From Bhargavaea changchunensis (GTDB lineage: Bacteria; Bacillota; Bacilli; Bacillales_A; Planococcaceae): 64,000 nt of DNA. Below are positions 7,630 to 16,310 of the stretch, piece after piece. The DNA lies in contig NZ_JBHTCT010000030.1 of NCBI RefSeq assembly GCF_042665595.1, positions 6,937 to 70,936 on the forward strand. Reading direction: 5' to 3'. The position numbers and the translations under genes are program-made. The first letter of the stretch is position 1. Each line of letters starts with the position of its first letter. The notes under the pieces are model-generated. The model ran no database searches. It saw nothing but the letters and a program-made list of their open reading frames with translations, and was not told where the DNA came from.

Positions 7630-8372
7630 CATTTTCCCCCAATGATCAAAAACCTTTTGGAGTTTGTCCGGATTCCCTTGTCAGTCCGATTTTTTTCGAT
7701 AAAATCATTCAAGGTGTTGAAGTCTTTCTGATCGCGCCCGAAGTCCGGAACGATGGGGGTATGCTTCAATAAGAAAAGGAGATCTTCCGGCCGCTCATAG
7801 TATTCCGTCGCATCATATTCAAGTGCCTGAACATGTGAGAAGCCGGCTTCATGCAATTCTTGTATGTACCTTTTTTTCAATGCGCCATCTTCATGATTTA
7901 ACGATTGCCCTCTGCCAAACGCCTTTTTGATATTCAATTTATCAGATTCACTCACTTGCTGTGTCATAAACAATCCACCGGTTTTTAGAGCTCGAAATAC
8001 TTCCTTTGAAGAGAATGGAGCGTGGCGGCTGGTAACCAGATCAAAAAATCCATCCGGGAATTGCAGCTTTTCAGCAGGCATTTGAAAGAACCTGATGTTG
8101 GACACAGCTGAATTCCGAAGGTTTGATTCGGCTGTTTGAATCATTTCTTTGGATAAGTCAATTCCAATTGCAAAAAGCAGTGAAGGTGAAAGCTTCAACA
8201 GATTTTTCCCGCCGCCAGTGCCGATATCCAACAGCACCTCACTGCTGTTGCACCTGCTTTTCACCTCTTGAACAAAGTCCCATTCCACGCCTTCGGATAA
8301 AACCTTCACATCACCAAAATCCCATCCATTCACCTTACCGACTTTGTCGTAAAAACGCTCGTAACCGCTCAT
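7629..8372 (-). CDS. SAM-dependent methyltransferase (rRNA/RlmA-like)
   Basis: A 247-residue class I methyltransferase. Motif I is VLLDIGTGGGKNLLKL, the ribose-binding segment is AIGIDLSKEMI, and the post-motif region is FDLVTSRHAPFSSKEVFRALKTGG. GGGGGG precedes the start at 8372 (MSGYERFYDK). The reading frame stays open upstream to 8531, but only through the terminator and repeat array, so that extension is spurious. The substrate is unknown. Confidence 0.85.
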   Translation of the reverse strand: MSGYERFYDKVGKVNGWDFGDVKVLSEGVEWDFVQEVKSRCNSSEVLLDIGTGGGKNLLKLSPSLLFAIGIDLSKEMIQTAESNLRNSAVSNIRFFQMPAEKLQFPDGFFDLVTSRHAPFSSKEVFRALKTGGLFMTQQVSESDKLNIKKAFGRGQSLNHEDGALKKRYIQELHEAGFSHVQALEYDATEYYERPEDLLFLLKHTPIVPDFGRDQKDFNTLNDFIEKNRTDKGIRTNSKRFLIIGGK

Positions 8373-8455
8373 ATGGATCCCCCCTTCGCATATGTTTACG
8401 TCTATCATACGATTCCTGAGGTCCCTGGACCACTTCATGAAAGGCGATGCAAAAA

Positions 8456-8477
8456 GGACCATCGCCAACGATGGTCC
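8456..8477. terminator. Terminator, GGACCATCG stem
   Basis: Stem GGACCATCG/CGATGGTCC with a 4-base loop, flanked by AAAAA and CTTT. It is the third close copy of this stem (766, 1977). It would end the uvsE transcript after the adjacent array. Confidence 0.85.
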
Positions 8478-8500
8478 CTTTCCTGATCGACTATTTTGCT

Positions 8501-8572
8501 GAAAGTACACTAACGGACCGCGAAAGTACACAAGCGTCCCCGAAAGTACACAACCGGCTCTTGAAAGTACAC
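8501..8572 (+). repeat. 21-bp-period array, family B (4 units)
   Basis: GAAAGTACAC begins at 8501, 8522, 8542 and 8563 (spacing 21, 20, 21). It has the same core and the same position, between minus-strand stop codon and terminator, as the array at 2028-2121. Confidence 0.88.
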
Positions 8573-8605
8573 TAAGCTGCCAGACGCCGAGGACCCTCTC
8601 TCTGC

Positions 8606-9505
8606 TTACGGCTGATCCACCTCGATCCCCCGCTCCTTCAGCATCTCAATCACGCCGAGCGCGGCCTGTTCCTTCATCTTCGCCTCGACCATGATGTCGA
8701 CGTCCTGCCCGTCCAGCTCGGCAAGCAGCCAGTCCAGGTCTTCGGGAACGATGTAGTTATGATGCGGGCGGTCATCAGGTCGGTCGCGGCCCGAGCTGAT
8801 GTGGACTTTAGGGGTGCCGACCGGCTCCCACGTCTTCCAGACACGGGGAAGCAGTTCGTCCAGCGGTTCGTCCGCCGGATGGCAGCGGTGGTGGTGGATG
8901 TCGAAGCAGGCCGGGATGCCGGCCGCTTCACATACATATAGCACGTCCGCCAGATTATATGTACGGTCGTCATTTTCATATCTCAGTTTCGTGCGAATCC
9001 ACTCCGGGAGCCGCTCCGTCTCGTCAATCAGCCGCCCGAGCGCTGCCTCCGGGTCGCCATATTTGCCGCCGAGATGGAGGATCATATCCTCCGCCCCGGT
9101 CAGTTCCATGAGGGTTGCGTGGTGCTCAAGATCCTCGTGCGTCTTCCTGACGACCCCGGGGTTAGGCGAGTTCAGCACCGAGTACTGGCCAGGATGCATC
9201 GAGATCCGTAGATTGAATTTATCACGGAGGGCTTTGATTTCCCCGCAGATTTCCTGCACGTCGGGGTCATTCGCCCAGTCCCACGTGTTCACCGGGTGCG
9301 TCGCGAGCACGATCAGGTCGCTGCTCAGACGGTAAAATCCGGTGCCGTGGACGATGTTCCACCCGATGATTTTCTTTGTATGGCGCAGATTTGCGAGCGT
9401 CAGCTCTTTGAGCACCCGCTCGCCCTCCTTTTCCGCCGTCGCCACCCGGCACGTGCGGAAACCGCCTTTTAATGTCGTATTGATGCAGGCATAACCGACT
9501 TTCAT
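8606..9505 (-). CDS. uvsE: UV DNA damage endonuclease UvsE
   Basis: A 299-residue TIM-barrel nuclease of the UvdE/UvsE family, which nicks DNA 5' to UV photoproducts and abasic sites. It starts with the family signature MKVGYACINTTL. Metal-binding residues are in HPGQYSVLNSP, MILHLGGKYGD, RYENDDRTYN, CFDIHHHRCHP, KVHISSGRD and the final IMVEAKMKEQA. Length is normal for the family. GGGAGGACGG precedes the ATG. A 21-bp array and a terminator follow the stop. Confidence 0.96.
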   Translation of the reverse strand: MKVGYACINTTLKGGFRTCRVATAEKEGERVLKELTLANLRHTKKIIGWNIVHGTGFYRLSSDLIVLATHPVNTWDWANDPDVQEICGEIKALRDKFNLRISMHPGQYSVLNSPNPGVVRKTHEDLEHHATLMELTGAEDMILHLGGKYGDPEAALGRLIDETERLPEWIRTKLRYENDDRTYNLADVLYVCEAAGIPACFDIHHHRCHPADEPLDELLPRVWKTWEPVGTPKVHISSGRDRPDDRPHHNYIVPEDLDWLLAELDGQDVDIMVEAKMKEQAALGVIEMLKERGIEVDQP

Positions 9506-9545
9506 GATGCCGTCCTCCCGTCCGATCCTTCATCTCTTGAGTATC

Positions 9546-9612
9546 TTTACCCCAACATCAGGATTTTACCGGGGACCGGCGAATCTTTACCGCATCCAGG
9601 TGAACAATTACC
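9546..9612 (+). repeat. Short phased array, family G (4 units)
   Basis: TTTACC recurs at 9546, 9565, 9586 and (as ATTACC) 9607, giving spacings of 19, 21 and 21 bp; the two central copies share GAATCTTTACC-like context. It lies between the divergent uvsE and copY genes, directly upstream of the copY promoter. It is the weakest of the arrays. Confidence 0.55.
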
Positions 9613-9635
9613 TCTGCACGTTTAGGCGTCTGTCC

Positions 9636-9664
9636 TTGACACGAATCGTTTACAAACGTAAACT
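9636..9664 (+). promoter_or_regulatory. copY promoter with cop-box operator
   Basis: TTGACA (9636-9641) and TAAACT (9659-9664) are spaced by 17 bp. The sequence TACAAACGTA (9651-9660) between them is one base from the CopY operator TACAnnTGTA. CopY binding would block RNA polymerase. The layout is the same as at the copZ promoter. Confidence 0.8.
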
Positions 9665-9704
9665 TTAATCAACACTAAAACGGATGGGAAGGGAGGATTG
9701 CCGG

Positions 9705-10151
9705 ATGGGTACTGAAACAGATTTCAAAGTCACCGACTCCGAATGGGAGGTCATGCGTGTTGTCTGGGCACACGGCCAAGTATCCAGCAAGGAGATCATC
9801 AACGTCCTTGAGCAGAAAATGGGATGGAAGCCCGGCACGACCAAAACCTTCATCGGCAGGCTAGTCACCAAAGGCATGCTGGATACCCAGACGGAAGGCA
9901 GACGTTACCTGTACTCGGCGAAAGTTAGTGAAAACAAGTTTGTCCGCCATTCGCTGGGCGACTTTTTCAGCCATGTGTGCAATAAGGAAGTCGGAAAGAC
10001 AATCGCGGAAGTTCTGTCAGAGGCCACATTAAGCCATCAGGACATTGCCCTTCTCCAGGAAGTGCTAGAGGCGAAAAAGAAAGTTGCTGTGGATGTGGTT
10101 CCCTGCAATTGCGTCCCGGGGCAATGTCATTGCAACGTGCATCATCACTGA
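9705..10151 (+). CDS. copY: CopY-type copper-responsive repressor
   Basis: A 148-residue repressor of the BlaI/MecI/CopY family. The winged helix (about residues 5-75) includes VTDSEWEVMRVVWAHG and TVKTFIGR-like GTTKTFIGRLV. The C-terminus carries CNCVPGQCHC, the CxC-x4-CxC motif with which CopY exchanges zinc for Cu(I) and leaves DNA; a His tail follows. GGGAGG precedes the ATG at 9705, better than the ATG at 9684. It lies upstream of copZ-copA, and all three matching operators lie in its own and the copZ promoter regions. Confidence 0.95.
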   Translation: MGTETDFKVTDSEWEVMRVVWAHGQVSSKEIINVLEQKMGWKPGTTKTFIGRLVTKGMLDTQTEGRRYLYSAKVSENKFVRHSLGDFFSHVCNKEVGKTIAEVLSEATLSHQDIALLQEVLEAKKKVAVDVVPCNCVPGQCHCNVHHH

Positions 10152-10235
10152 GTTTCACCCTGTCTTATTACGGTGCAGTAATAGGACAACTTTTTCGCCT
10201 TTCATATACCCCCTGCAAGTATTTAAGCCAGACTC

Positions 10236-10288
10236 TTGACACTATTCGTTTACAAATGTAGACTGAAGTTAGAAAGACTACAAACGTA
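10236..10288 (+). promoter_or_regulatory. copZA promoter with two cop-box operators
   Basis: TTGACA (10236-10241) and TAGACT (10259-10264) are spaced by 17 bp. TACAAATGTA (10251-10260) is a perfect TACAnnTGTA operator inside the promoter, and TACAAACGTA (10279-10288) is a second box just downstream. Two boxes in this promoter and one at copY point to tight CopY control. Confidence 0.88.
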
Positions 10289-10339
10289 AACCATTGCTGT
10301 CAGCCGGTGATGAATTTTCTCATTATAGGAGGAAAACAA

Positions 10340-10546
10340 ATGAAAGAAATCACTCTTGATGTCCGTGGCATGTCTTGCGGACACTGTGTAAATGCCATTG
10401 AAGGAAGTGTCGGTGAACTCCAAGGAGTCCGTCATGTAAAGGTGGACCTTCAGAAAGCCCAGCTGTCCCTCTCTTACGACGAATCAGCGGTATCCCTCTC
10501 AGAAATCCAAGAAGCCATTGAAGATCAGGGTTATGAAGTAGCCTAA
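10340..10546 (+). CDS. copZ: Copper chaperone CopZ
   Basis: A 68-residue heavy-metal-associated domain. The Cu(I)-binding motif is GMSCGHC near residues 10-16, and the fold ends with EIQEAIEDQGYEV. CopZ carries Cu(I) to CopA and to CopY. TAGGAGG lies 8 bp before the ATG at 10340. It follows a CopY-regulated promoter, and copA starts 46 bp downstream. Confidence 0.95.
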   Translation: MKEITLDVRGMSCGHCVNAIEGSVGELQGVRHVKVDLQKAQLSLSYDESAVSLSEIQEAIEDQGYEVA

Positions 10547-10592
10547 TTCTTTTTTGCCAAAACATACCCCCATGCGGTATGAGGAAGGTGGA

Positions 10593-13016
10593 ATGAAAAT
10601 GACTGTGTCAGCCAAAGAAGCAAGCATCCAAATCACAGGGATGACTTGCGCGTCTTGCGCAACCCGGATCGAGAAAGGGCTGAACAAGATGGAGGGGGTG
10701 GAGCAGGCGTCCGTCAACCTGGCCCTTGAGAAATCCTCGATCATGTACAATCCGTCCAAATTAAGCGAAGTTGACTTTCAAGAGAAAATCGAAGCGCTCG
10801 GGTACGGAGTGGTAAAACAGAAAGCAGAATTTGAAATCACGGGAATGACGTGTGCCGCGTGTGCGACACGGATCGAAAAAGGCCTGTCCAAGACGGACGG
10901 CGTGACCGCGGCCAACGTCAACCTGGCCCTTGAAAAAGCGACAATCGAATACAATCCTTCTGAAGTATCGGTCCGTGACCTCATCGGGAAGGTTGAAAAA
11001 CTCGGCTACGGTGCACATCAGAAGCAGGACGGCCAGGAGCCTGCCGACTACCGGGAACAGCACATCAAAGACCAGCAGGGCAAGTTCTTCGCTTCCCTGA
11101 TCCTTTCCCTGCCGCTGCTCTGGACGATGTTTGCGCACTTCTCCTTCACTTCATTTATGTACGTGCCGGAGATCCTGATGAATCCGTGGGTGCAGATGGC
11201 GCTCGCGACTCCCGTCCAGTTCATCATCGGGAAACAGTTCTATGAGGGCGCCTATAAAGCCCTCCGCAACGGCAGCGCGAACATGGACGTTCTCGTCGCG
11301 ATGGGTACCTCTGCCGCCTACTTCTACAGTGTCTATCAGGCAATCGCGACTGCAGGAACCGGCCATGCGCCCCACCTGTACTTTGAGACAAGTGCGGTGC
11401 TGATCACGCTCATCGTCCTCGGGAAACTCTTTGAAGCGAAAGCCAAGGGACGCTCTTCCGAGGCCATCAAGAAACTGATGGGCCTCCAAGCCAAAACGGC
11501 GACCGTCCTGAGAGACGGAACGGAAAAAGAGATTCCGCTGGATGAAGTCCTTGCCGGGGACACCATCCTCGTGAAACCGGGCGAAAAGATCCCGGTCGAT
11601 GGTGAAATGCTTGAAGGGAACACCGCGGTGGACGAATCGATGCTTTCCGGCGAAAGCCTTCCGGTCGACAAGCAGGCCGGCGATGCGCTCTTCGGATCCA
11701 CCATCAATAAAAACGGGTTCATCAAGATGACCGCGACCAAGATCGGACGGGACACTGCACTTGCCCAAATCATCAAAGTGGTCGAAGATGCACAGGGCTC
11801 GAAGGCACCGATCCAGAGAATGGCGGATAAGATCTCGGGCATCTTCGTCCCGATCGTCGTCGGGATCGCTGTCCTGGCATTTCTCGTCTGGTTCTTCTTC
11901 ATCCAGCCGGGTGAATTCACACCGGCACTGGAAGTGCTCATCGCCATCCTCGTCATCGCCTGCCCTTGTGCCCTCGGCCTTGCGACCCCGACCTCCATCA
12001 TGGCGGGCTCCGGCCGGGCAGCGGAATATGGAATCCTGTTCAAGGGCGGCGAACATCTCGAGCAGACACAGGCGCTCGACACGGTAGTCGTCGATAAGAC
12101 CGGTACGGTCACGCACGGAAAGCCGGTACTGACCGATGTCCGCGTTGCGGACGGCCAAGATGAAGCGGCATTCCTCGCGCTGGTCGGCGCGGCCGAAAAG
12201 CAGTCCGAGCACCCATTGGCTGAAGCCATCGTCCAGGGCGTCACGGATAAGGGAATCCCACTCGGCAATGTTCAATTCTTCGAAGCGGTGCCGGGCCATG
12301 GCGTCATCGCAACCGTCGACGGGCAAGGGATCATCATCGGCACACGCAAACTGATGCAGGAATACGGCATAGACGTGCAGACCGTCCTTCCTGTCATGGA
12401 AAAACTGGAACGCCAAGGCAAAACGGCAATGATTGCAGGCATCAACGGCCAATACGCCGGAATGGTCGCCGTCGCGGACACGATCAAGGACACGTCTGCC
12501 GAAGCCATCAAACGCCTGAAAGACATGGGCATCACCGTCATCATGATGACGGGAGACAATGAACGGACGGCACAAACGATCGGAAAAGAAGTCGGTGTCG
12601 ATGCCGTCATCGCCGAAGTGCTTCCGGAAGGCAAAGCGAAGGAAGTCGAGAAACTTCAAAAACAAGGCAAGAAAGTCGCCATGGTCGGCGACGGCATCAA
12701 CGACGCCCCTGCCCTTGCCACCGCCGACGTCGGCATGGCGATCGGCACAGGCACGGACGTTGCGATGGAAGCCGCCGATATCACGCTCATCCGCGGAGAC
12801 CTGAACAGCATCGCCGACGCCATCCTGATGAGCCGTAAAACCATGCGCAACATCAAAGAGAACCTGTTCTGGGCATTCGCCTACAACAGCGCCGGCATCC
12901 CGATTGCCGCGGCAGGCCTCCTCGCCCCCTGGGTCGCAGGCGCCGCGATGGCTTTCAGCTCCGTGTCGGTTGTTCTGAACGCTTTGAGGCTGCAGAGAGT
13001 GAAACTGTCCAAGTGA
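10593..13016 (+). CDS. copA: Copper-exporting P1B-type ATPase CopA
   Basis: An 807-residue Cu(I)-transporting P-type ATPase. Two N-terminal HMA domains carry GMTCASC (Cys 19, 22) and GMTCAAC (Cys 87, 90). Membrane helix 6 has the CPC motif in ACPCALGLATP (about 457-459). SGESLPVDK is the actuator loop, DKTGTVTHGK the phosphorylation site (Asp about 501), SEHPLA the P1B nucleotide-binding motif, and GDGINDAPAL the hinge. The length is normal. ATG at 10593 or 10599 is equally possible because GGAAGGTGG serves either. A terminator follows at 13029. Confidence 0.97.
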   Translation: MKMTVSAKEASIQITGMTCASCATRIEKGLNKMEGVEQASVNLALEKSSIMYNPSKLSEVDFQEKIEALGYGVVKQKAEFEITGMTCAACATRIEKGLSKTDGVTAANVNLALEKATIEYNPSEVSVRDLIGKVEKLGYGAHQKQDGQEPADYREQHIKDQQGKFFASLILSLPLLWTMFAHFSFTSFMYVPEILMNPWVQMALATPVQFIIGKQFYEGAYKALRNGSANMDVLVAMGTSAAYFYSVYQAIATAGTGHAPHLYFETSAVLITLIVLGKLFEAKAKGRSSEAIKKLMGLQAKTATVLRDGTEKEIPLDEVLAGDTILVKPGEKIPVDGEMLEGNTAVDESMLSGESLPVDKQAGDALFGSTINKNGFIKMTATKIGRDTALAQIIKVVEDAQGSKAPIQRMADKISGIFVPIVVGIAVLAFLVWFFFIQPGEFTPALEVLIAILVIACPCALGLATPTSIMAGSGRAAEYGILFKGGEHLEQTQALDTVVVDKTGTVTHGKPVLTDVRVADGQDEAAFLALVGAAEKQSEHPLAEAIVQGVTDKGIPLGNVQFFEAVPGHGVIATVDGQGIIIGTRKLMQEYGIDVQTVLPVMEKLERQGKTAMIAGINGQYAGMVAVADTIKDTSAEAIKRLKDMGITVIMMTGDNERTAQTIGKEVGVDAVIAEVLPEGKAKEVEKLQKQGKKVAMVGDGINDAPALATADVGMAIGTGTDVAMEAADITLIRGDLNSIADAILMSRKTMRNIKENLFWAFAYNSAGIPIAAAGLLAPWVAGAAMAFSSVSVVLNALRLQRVKLSK

Positions 13017-13028
13017 ACCAGTAGCATC

Positions 13029-13069
13029 AAGAGCCCCTGGAAACGCATATCGTTTCCAGGGGCTCTTTT
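13029..13069. terminator. Bidirectional terminator
   Basis: Stem AAGAGCCCCTGGAAACG paired with CGTTTCCAGGGGCTCTTT, between converging copA and the siderophore-binding lipoprotein gene. Confidence 0.92.
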
Positions 13070-13095
13070 ACATTGTCATGTATTTCTAAATACTT

Positions 13096-14061
13096 TTACT
13101 GATGCTGTTCCATGATCTCATCCAAGTCATCAAGCATCAGGTTCGCTGCGATCACACCGCCGGCAGTGTTCCATATCGAGTCGTTGACTTTATAAATATT
13201 TCCTGCCTGAACAGCCTCGAGGTTCTTGAATAAAGGCTTGTTCAACCACTCGTCTTCCAAAGCCTGTGCTTCTCCGTCACCCGTTTCATAGGTGAAATAG
13301 AAGATGAGGTCCCCGTCCATTGCCGGGATGCGTTCTTCAGAAACATTTTTCTCTGCAAAGTCATCCACATTCTGGCTTTCCGGTCGGCTAAATCCGATTT
13401 GCTCTAAAATCACACCAGCAAAGGTATCCTTATGATAAATCCGGACATCCCCCGCCATGAAGCGGACAAGCGAAATCTCCGTATCCAGTTGATCCGCATA
13501 TTTTTCTTTCAGTTCACCGATGCGCGCATCAAAATCGGCAAGGACCTTTTCCCCCTCTTCCTGTTTGTTGAGGGCTTCAGCATAAAGTTTGAAGTTCTCC
13601 TTCCAATCCCCGCGCAGTGTCTCGGCAAACACTGTCGGAGCGATTTTCTCCAACTGAGGATAGATATCCTCCTGACGCATCTTATTCCCGATGATGAGAT
13701 CCGGCTTAAGTTTGGCAATTGCCTCAACATTGACTTGGCTCTCCTCACCGACGACTTCCACGCCTTCCATCTCATCAGAGATGTGATCATACCAAGGTTC
13801 TCCAACCCATGACTTCACAGCACCCACCGGCTTTACACCCATTGAGAGCAGTGATTCCGTTCCTTCATTGGTCAGAATGACGACTCGCTTCGGCGTATCC
13901 GGGATTTCAGTCGTTCCCATTGCATGCTCAACGGTGTAACTGTTTCCTCCGGACTCTTTCCCTCCGGACTCCTCTTTTTTATCGGTGTTTCCACCGCATG
14001 CTCCGAGCACAAGCACGGACAGCAAAATGCTTATCAACCAGAACCTTTTATTAAAAGACAT
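13096..14061 (-). CDS. Iron-siderophore ABC transporter substrate-binding lipoprotein
   Basis: A 321-residue class III periplasmic-type binding protein anchored as a lipoprotein; the lipobox LGACG places the modified Cys at about residue 22. The domain starts with RVVILTNEGTESLLSMGVKPVGA and has the long connecting helix KLYAEALNKQEEGEKVLADF typical of FhuD/FecB proteins. It captures ferric siderophores at the cell surface. It is divergent from the permease and ATPase genes that complete the importer. A Fur box lies directly upstream (14081-14101). The siderophore is unknown; hydroxamates are plausible. Confidence 0.92.
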   Translation of the reverse strand: MSFNKRFWLISILLSVLVLGACGGNTDKKEESGGKESGGNSYTVEHAMGTTEIPDTPKRVVILTNEGTESLLSMGVKPVGAVKSWVGEPWYDHISDEMEGVEVVGEESQVNVEAIAKLKPDLIIGNKMRQEDIYPQLEKIAPTVFAETLRGDWKENFKLYAEALNKQEEGEKVLADFDARIGELKEKYADQLDTEISLVRFMAGDVRIYHKDTFAGVILEQIGFSRPESQNVDDFAEKNVSEERIPAMDGDLIFYFTYETGDGEAQALEDEWLNKPLFKNLEAVQAGNIYKVNDSIWNTAGGVIAANLMLDDLDEIMEQHQ

Positions 14062-14080
14062 CCCTTGTTTCCTCCTCGTA

Positions 14081-14101
14081 AATGAAAAGCATTATCAATT
14101 A
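14081..14101 (-). promoter_or_regulatory. Fur box, left gene
   Basis: Read on the minus strand this is TTGATAATGCTTTTCATT, matching the GATAATGATTTTCA type of Fur operator. It is 20 bp before the start of the binding protein gene. Confidence 0.8.
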
Positions 14102-14146
14102 ACAACCCTATCATACAAACCACAGAGAAGACTGTCAATATTATAT

Positions 14147-14167
14147 TGATAATGATTTTCAATGTCA
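14147..14167 (+). promoter_or_regulatory. Fur box, right operon
   Basis: TGATAATGATTTTCAATGTC is a strong Fur operator match. It lies immediately upstream of the TTGACA at 14168, so Fur-Fe would block the permease operon promoter. Confidence 0.85.
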
Positions 14168-14196
14168 TTGACACAAGATGCCAGATTTATTACACT
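14168..14196 (+). promoter_or_regulatory. Promoter of siderophore permease operon
   Basis: TTGACA (14168-14173) and TACACT (14191-14196), spaced 17 bp; 38 bp upstream of the first permease gene. Confidence 0.7.
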
Positions 14197-14233
14197 TGAG
14201 CGGTCAAGACCAACAGGAAGGTACATTTGAAAT

Positions 14234-15238
14234 ATGAAGATTGTTCAACATATAGGAAAGATTGTCTGGCTATCCGTTAGTACAGCAGCTTTAGTCTTGC
14301 TGATGGGGTTGAGTATCGTTTTGGGATATACGGATACATCCATCCAGACTGCTATAGATGCATTTACAAGCTTCGACGGATCCAACGAACATATCATCGT
14401 CCAGTCGATCCGCCTGCCGAGAGCCTTGATCGCAGCATCGGTTGGGGCGTGTCTCGCTATCGCTGGTGTAATCGCCCAAAGCCTGACGAGAAACCCGCTG
14501 GCTTCTCCCGGAATCTTGGGCATCAACGCGGGTGCCGGGTTTGCCGTGGTGACGGGGGTTGTGATTTTTCATATCACGGACCTTCAGACATTTGCGTGGA
14601 TGGCGTTTCTGGGCGCAACTTTTGCAGCCATCACGGTGTATACCATCGGTTCATATGGCCGGGAAGGGCTAACGCCTATGAAATTGACTCTGGCCGGAGC
14701 AGCGATGGCAGCACTCTTCGCTTCAGGCACACAAGGGCTGCTTGTTATGAATGAAGCGGCACTTGAGCAGGTGCTATTCTGGCTGGCGGGGTCGATTGCC
14801 GGACGAAAGCTTGAAATGCTGACGGCTGTACTTCCCTATATGGCGGTTGGCTTTTTGCTCGCACTGTTACTGGCATCCAAGCTGAACGTTTTAATGATGG
14901 GTGAAGATGTAGCCAGAGGCCTCGGCCTGAAAACCGGACTCGTTAAGCTGACTGCCGGGGTTTCCATCGTCATTTTGGCCGGAAGCGCGGTCGCGATTGC
15001 CGGTCCAATCGGATTCATCGGCATCGTCATTCCTCATATTGCCCGGAAGATCATCGGTGTGGATCATCGCTGGCTTATTCCGTTTTCAGGGGTACTGGGC
15101 GGAATTCTCCTCCTTGCCGCTGATATCGGCGCAAGGTATGCACTCATGCCGCAGGAAGTGCCGGTCGGGGTGATGACTGCAGTTATTGGAACACCCTTTT
15201 TCATTTACATCGCGAGAAAGGGGTTCAACCACTCATGA
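14234..15238 (+). CDS. FecCD/BtuC-type siderophore permease, subunit 1
   Basis: A 334-residue membrane protein of the iron-siderophore importer with 9-10 helices. Family landmarks are RLPRALIAASVGACLAIAG, the cytoplasmic coupling segment GLKTGLVKLTAG, and GPIGFIGIVIPHIAR near residue 255. It pairs with the next gene as the permease heterodimer. A weak ribosome site AGGAAGG lies 12 bp upstream. The stop overlaps the next start (ATGA). Confidence 0.93.
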   Translation: MKIVQHIGKIVWLSVSTAALVLLMGLSIVLGYTDTSIQTAIDAFTSFDGSNEHIIVQSIRLPRALIAASVGACLAIAGVIAQSLTRNPLASPGILGINAGAGFAVVTGVVIFHITDLQTFAWMAFLGATFAAITVYTIGSYGREGLTPMKLTLAGAAMAALFASGTQGLLVMNEAALEQVLFWLAGSIAGRKLEMLTAVLPYMAVGFLLALLLASKLNVLMMGEDVARGLGLKTGLVKLTAGVSIVILAGSAVAIAGPIGFIGIVIPHIARKIIGVDHRWLIPFSGVLGGILLLAADIGARYALMPQEVPVGVMTAVIGTPFFIYIARKGFNHS

Positions 15239-16290
15239 GAAAGTATAAAAGCCTTAGGATCTTAGGAGGACGCATCTCCGTCCTTACCGAGAAAAAGGCG
15301 GCATTAACAATTACCACACTCTTTTTAATCATGGGGGCAGCCATTGTAGCCAGCACAGGTTTAGGCGATGTAAAGGTGTCACCGATGAACGTTTTGAATG
15401 TGTTTTTCGGCGGTGGTTCCGATTTGGAACGCTTGGTGGTCACCGAATTTCGTCTGCCGAGAACGATTGTAGCCGTGTTTGTAGGTATGGCGCTGGCTGC
15501 GGCTGGTGCCGTTTTACAAGGAATGATCCGCAACCCGCTTGCTTCCCCTGACATCATTGGGGTGACCGGTGGTGCAGGTGCAGCGGTCGTCGGATTTCTG
15601 GCAGTGTTCAGCAACGAATCCAATGCACTCACTGTCAGTGTGAACTGGATATCACTGGCTGCATTTCTCGGTGCATTGCTGACAGCATCGATTGTCTATT
15701 TTCTGGCCTATAAAGACGGCATCTCTCCTGTGCGGCTAGTATTAATCGGGATTGGCGTTTCGGCTCTGATGCAGGCGCTTACGACTTTCCTGATGATCAT
15801 GGGGCCTATCCATCGTGCGGCCCAGGCCAATATTTGGATTACAGGAAGTGTCAATGGCTCTAACTGGGGGAACGTCCAGGTGCTCGTTCCTCTGGTCACT
15901 GTATTGCTGCTGACAGCATTTATAACAGCCTCCAAGCTCAATATCCAGGAGCTTGGTGAGCAATTGGCCACCGGGCTTGGCGGCCGTGTACAGGCACAGC
16001 GCCTATTCATGCTGGTCATCAGTACTGCACTTGTCGGTGCGGCCGTTGCTTTTGGCGGAACAATGGGCTTTGTTGGCCTGATGGCACCCCATATGGCAAG
16101 AAGGTTGGTCGGGGGCACCTATGGCGCACTGCTTCCGGCTGCTGCACTGATCGGCGGCCTCCTTGTCCTATTTGCGGATATGATCGGCCGGACGCTTTTC
16201 CTTCCGCTCGAAGTGCCGGCCGGCGTGTTCACCGCGACCATTGGAGCACCGTACTTTATTTATCTTCTGCTAAAGACAAGAAATTCATGA
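15235..16290 (+). CDS. FecCD/BtuC-type siderophore permease, subunit 2
   Basis: A 351-residue partner permease of the same family, with FRLPRTIVAVFVGMALAAAG, NPLASPDIIGVTGGAG, and GTMGFVGLMAPHMARRLVGG. It starts inside the stop of subunit 1 (ATGA). An N-terminal tail of about 20 residues precedes the first helix, so the true start could be a few codons later. It forms the translocation pore with subunit 1. Confidence 0.92.
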   Translation: MRKYKSLRILGGRISVLTEKKAALTITTLFLIMGAAIVASTGLGDVKVSPMNVLNVFFGGGSDLERLVVTEFRLPRTIVAVFVGMALAAAGAVLQGMIRNPLASPDIIGVTGGAGAAVVGFLAVFSNESNALTVSVNWISLAAFLGALLTASIVYFLAYKDGISPVRLVLIGIGVSALMQALTTFLMIMGPIHRAAQANIWITGSVNGSNWGNVQVLVPLVTVLLLTAFITASKLNIQELGEQLATGLGGRVQAQRLFMLVISTALVGAAVAFGGTMGFVGLMAPHMARRLVGGTYGALLPAAALIGGLLVLFADMIGRTLFLPLEVPAGVFTATIGAPYFIYLLLKTRNS

Positions 16291-16310
16291 TAAAAGGAGC
16301 CGAACCTCAA

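Noticed and set aside
8373..8531. N-terminal extension of the methyltransferase
   Set aside because: It would translate a terminator and a repeat array; the start at 8372 has GGGGGG upstream and fits the family.
11151..12665. 504-codon open frame on the minus strand
   Set aside because: It lies entirely antisense to copA, whose motifs are unmistakable. High GC keeps the opposite strand free of stops. It has no ribosome site or family resemblance.
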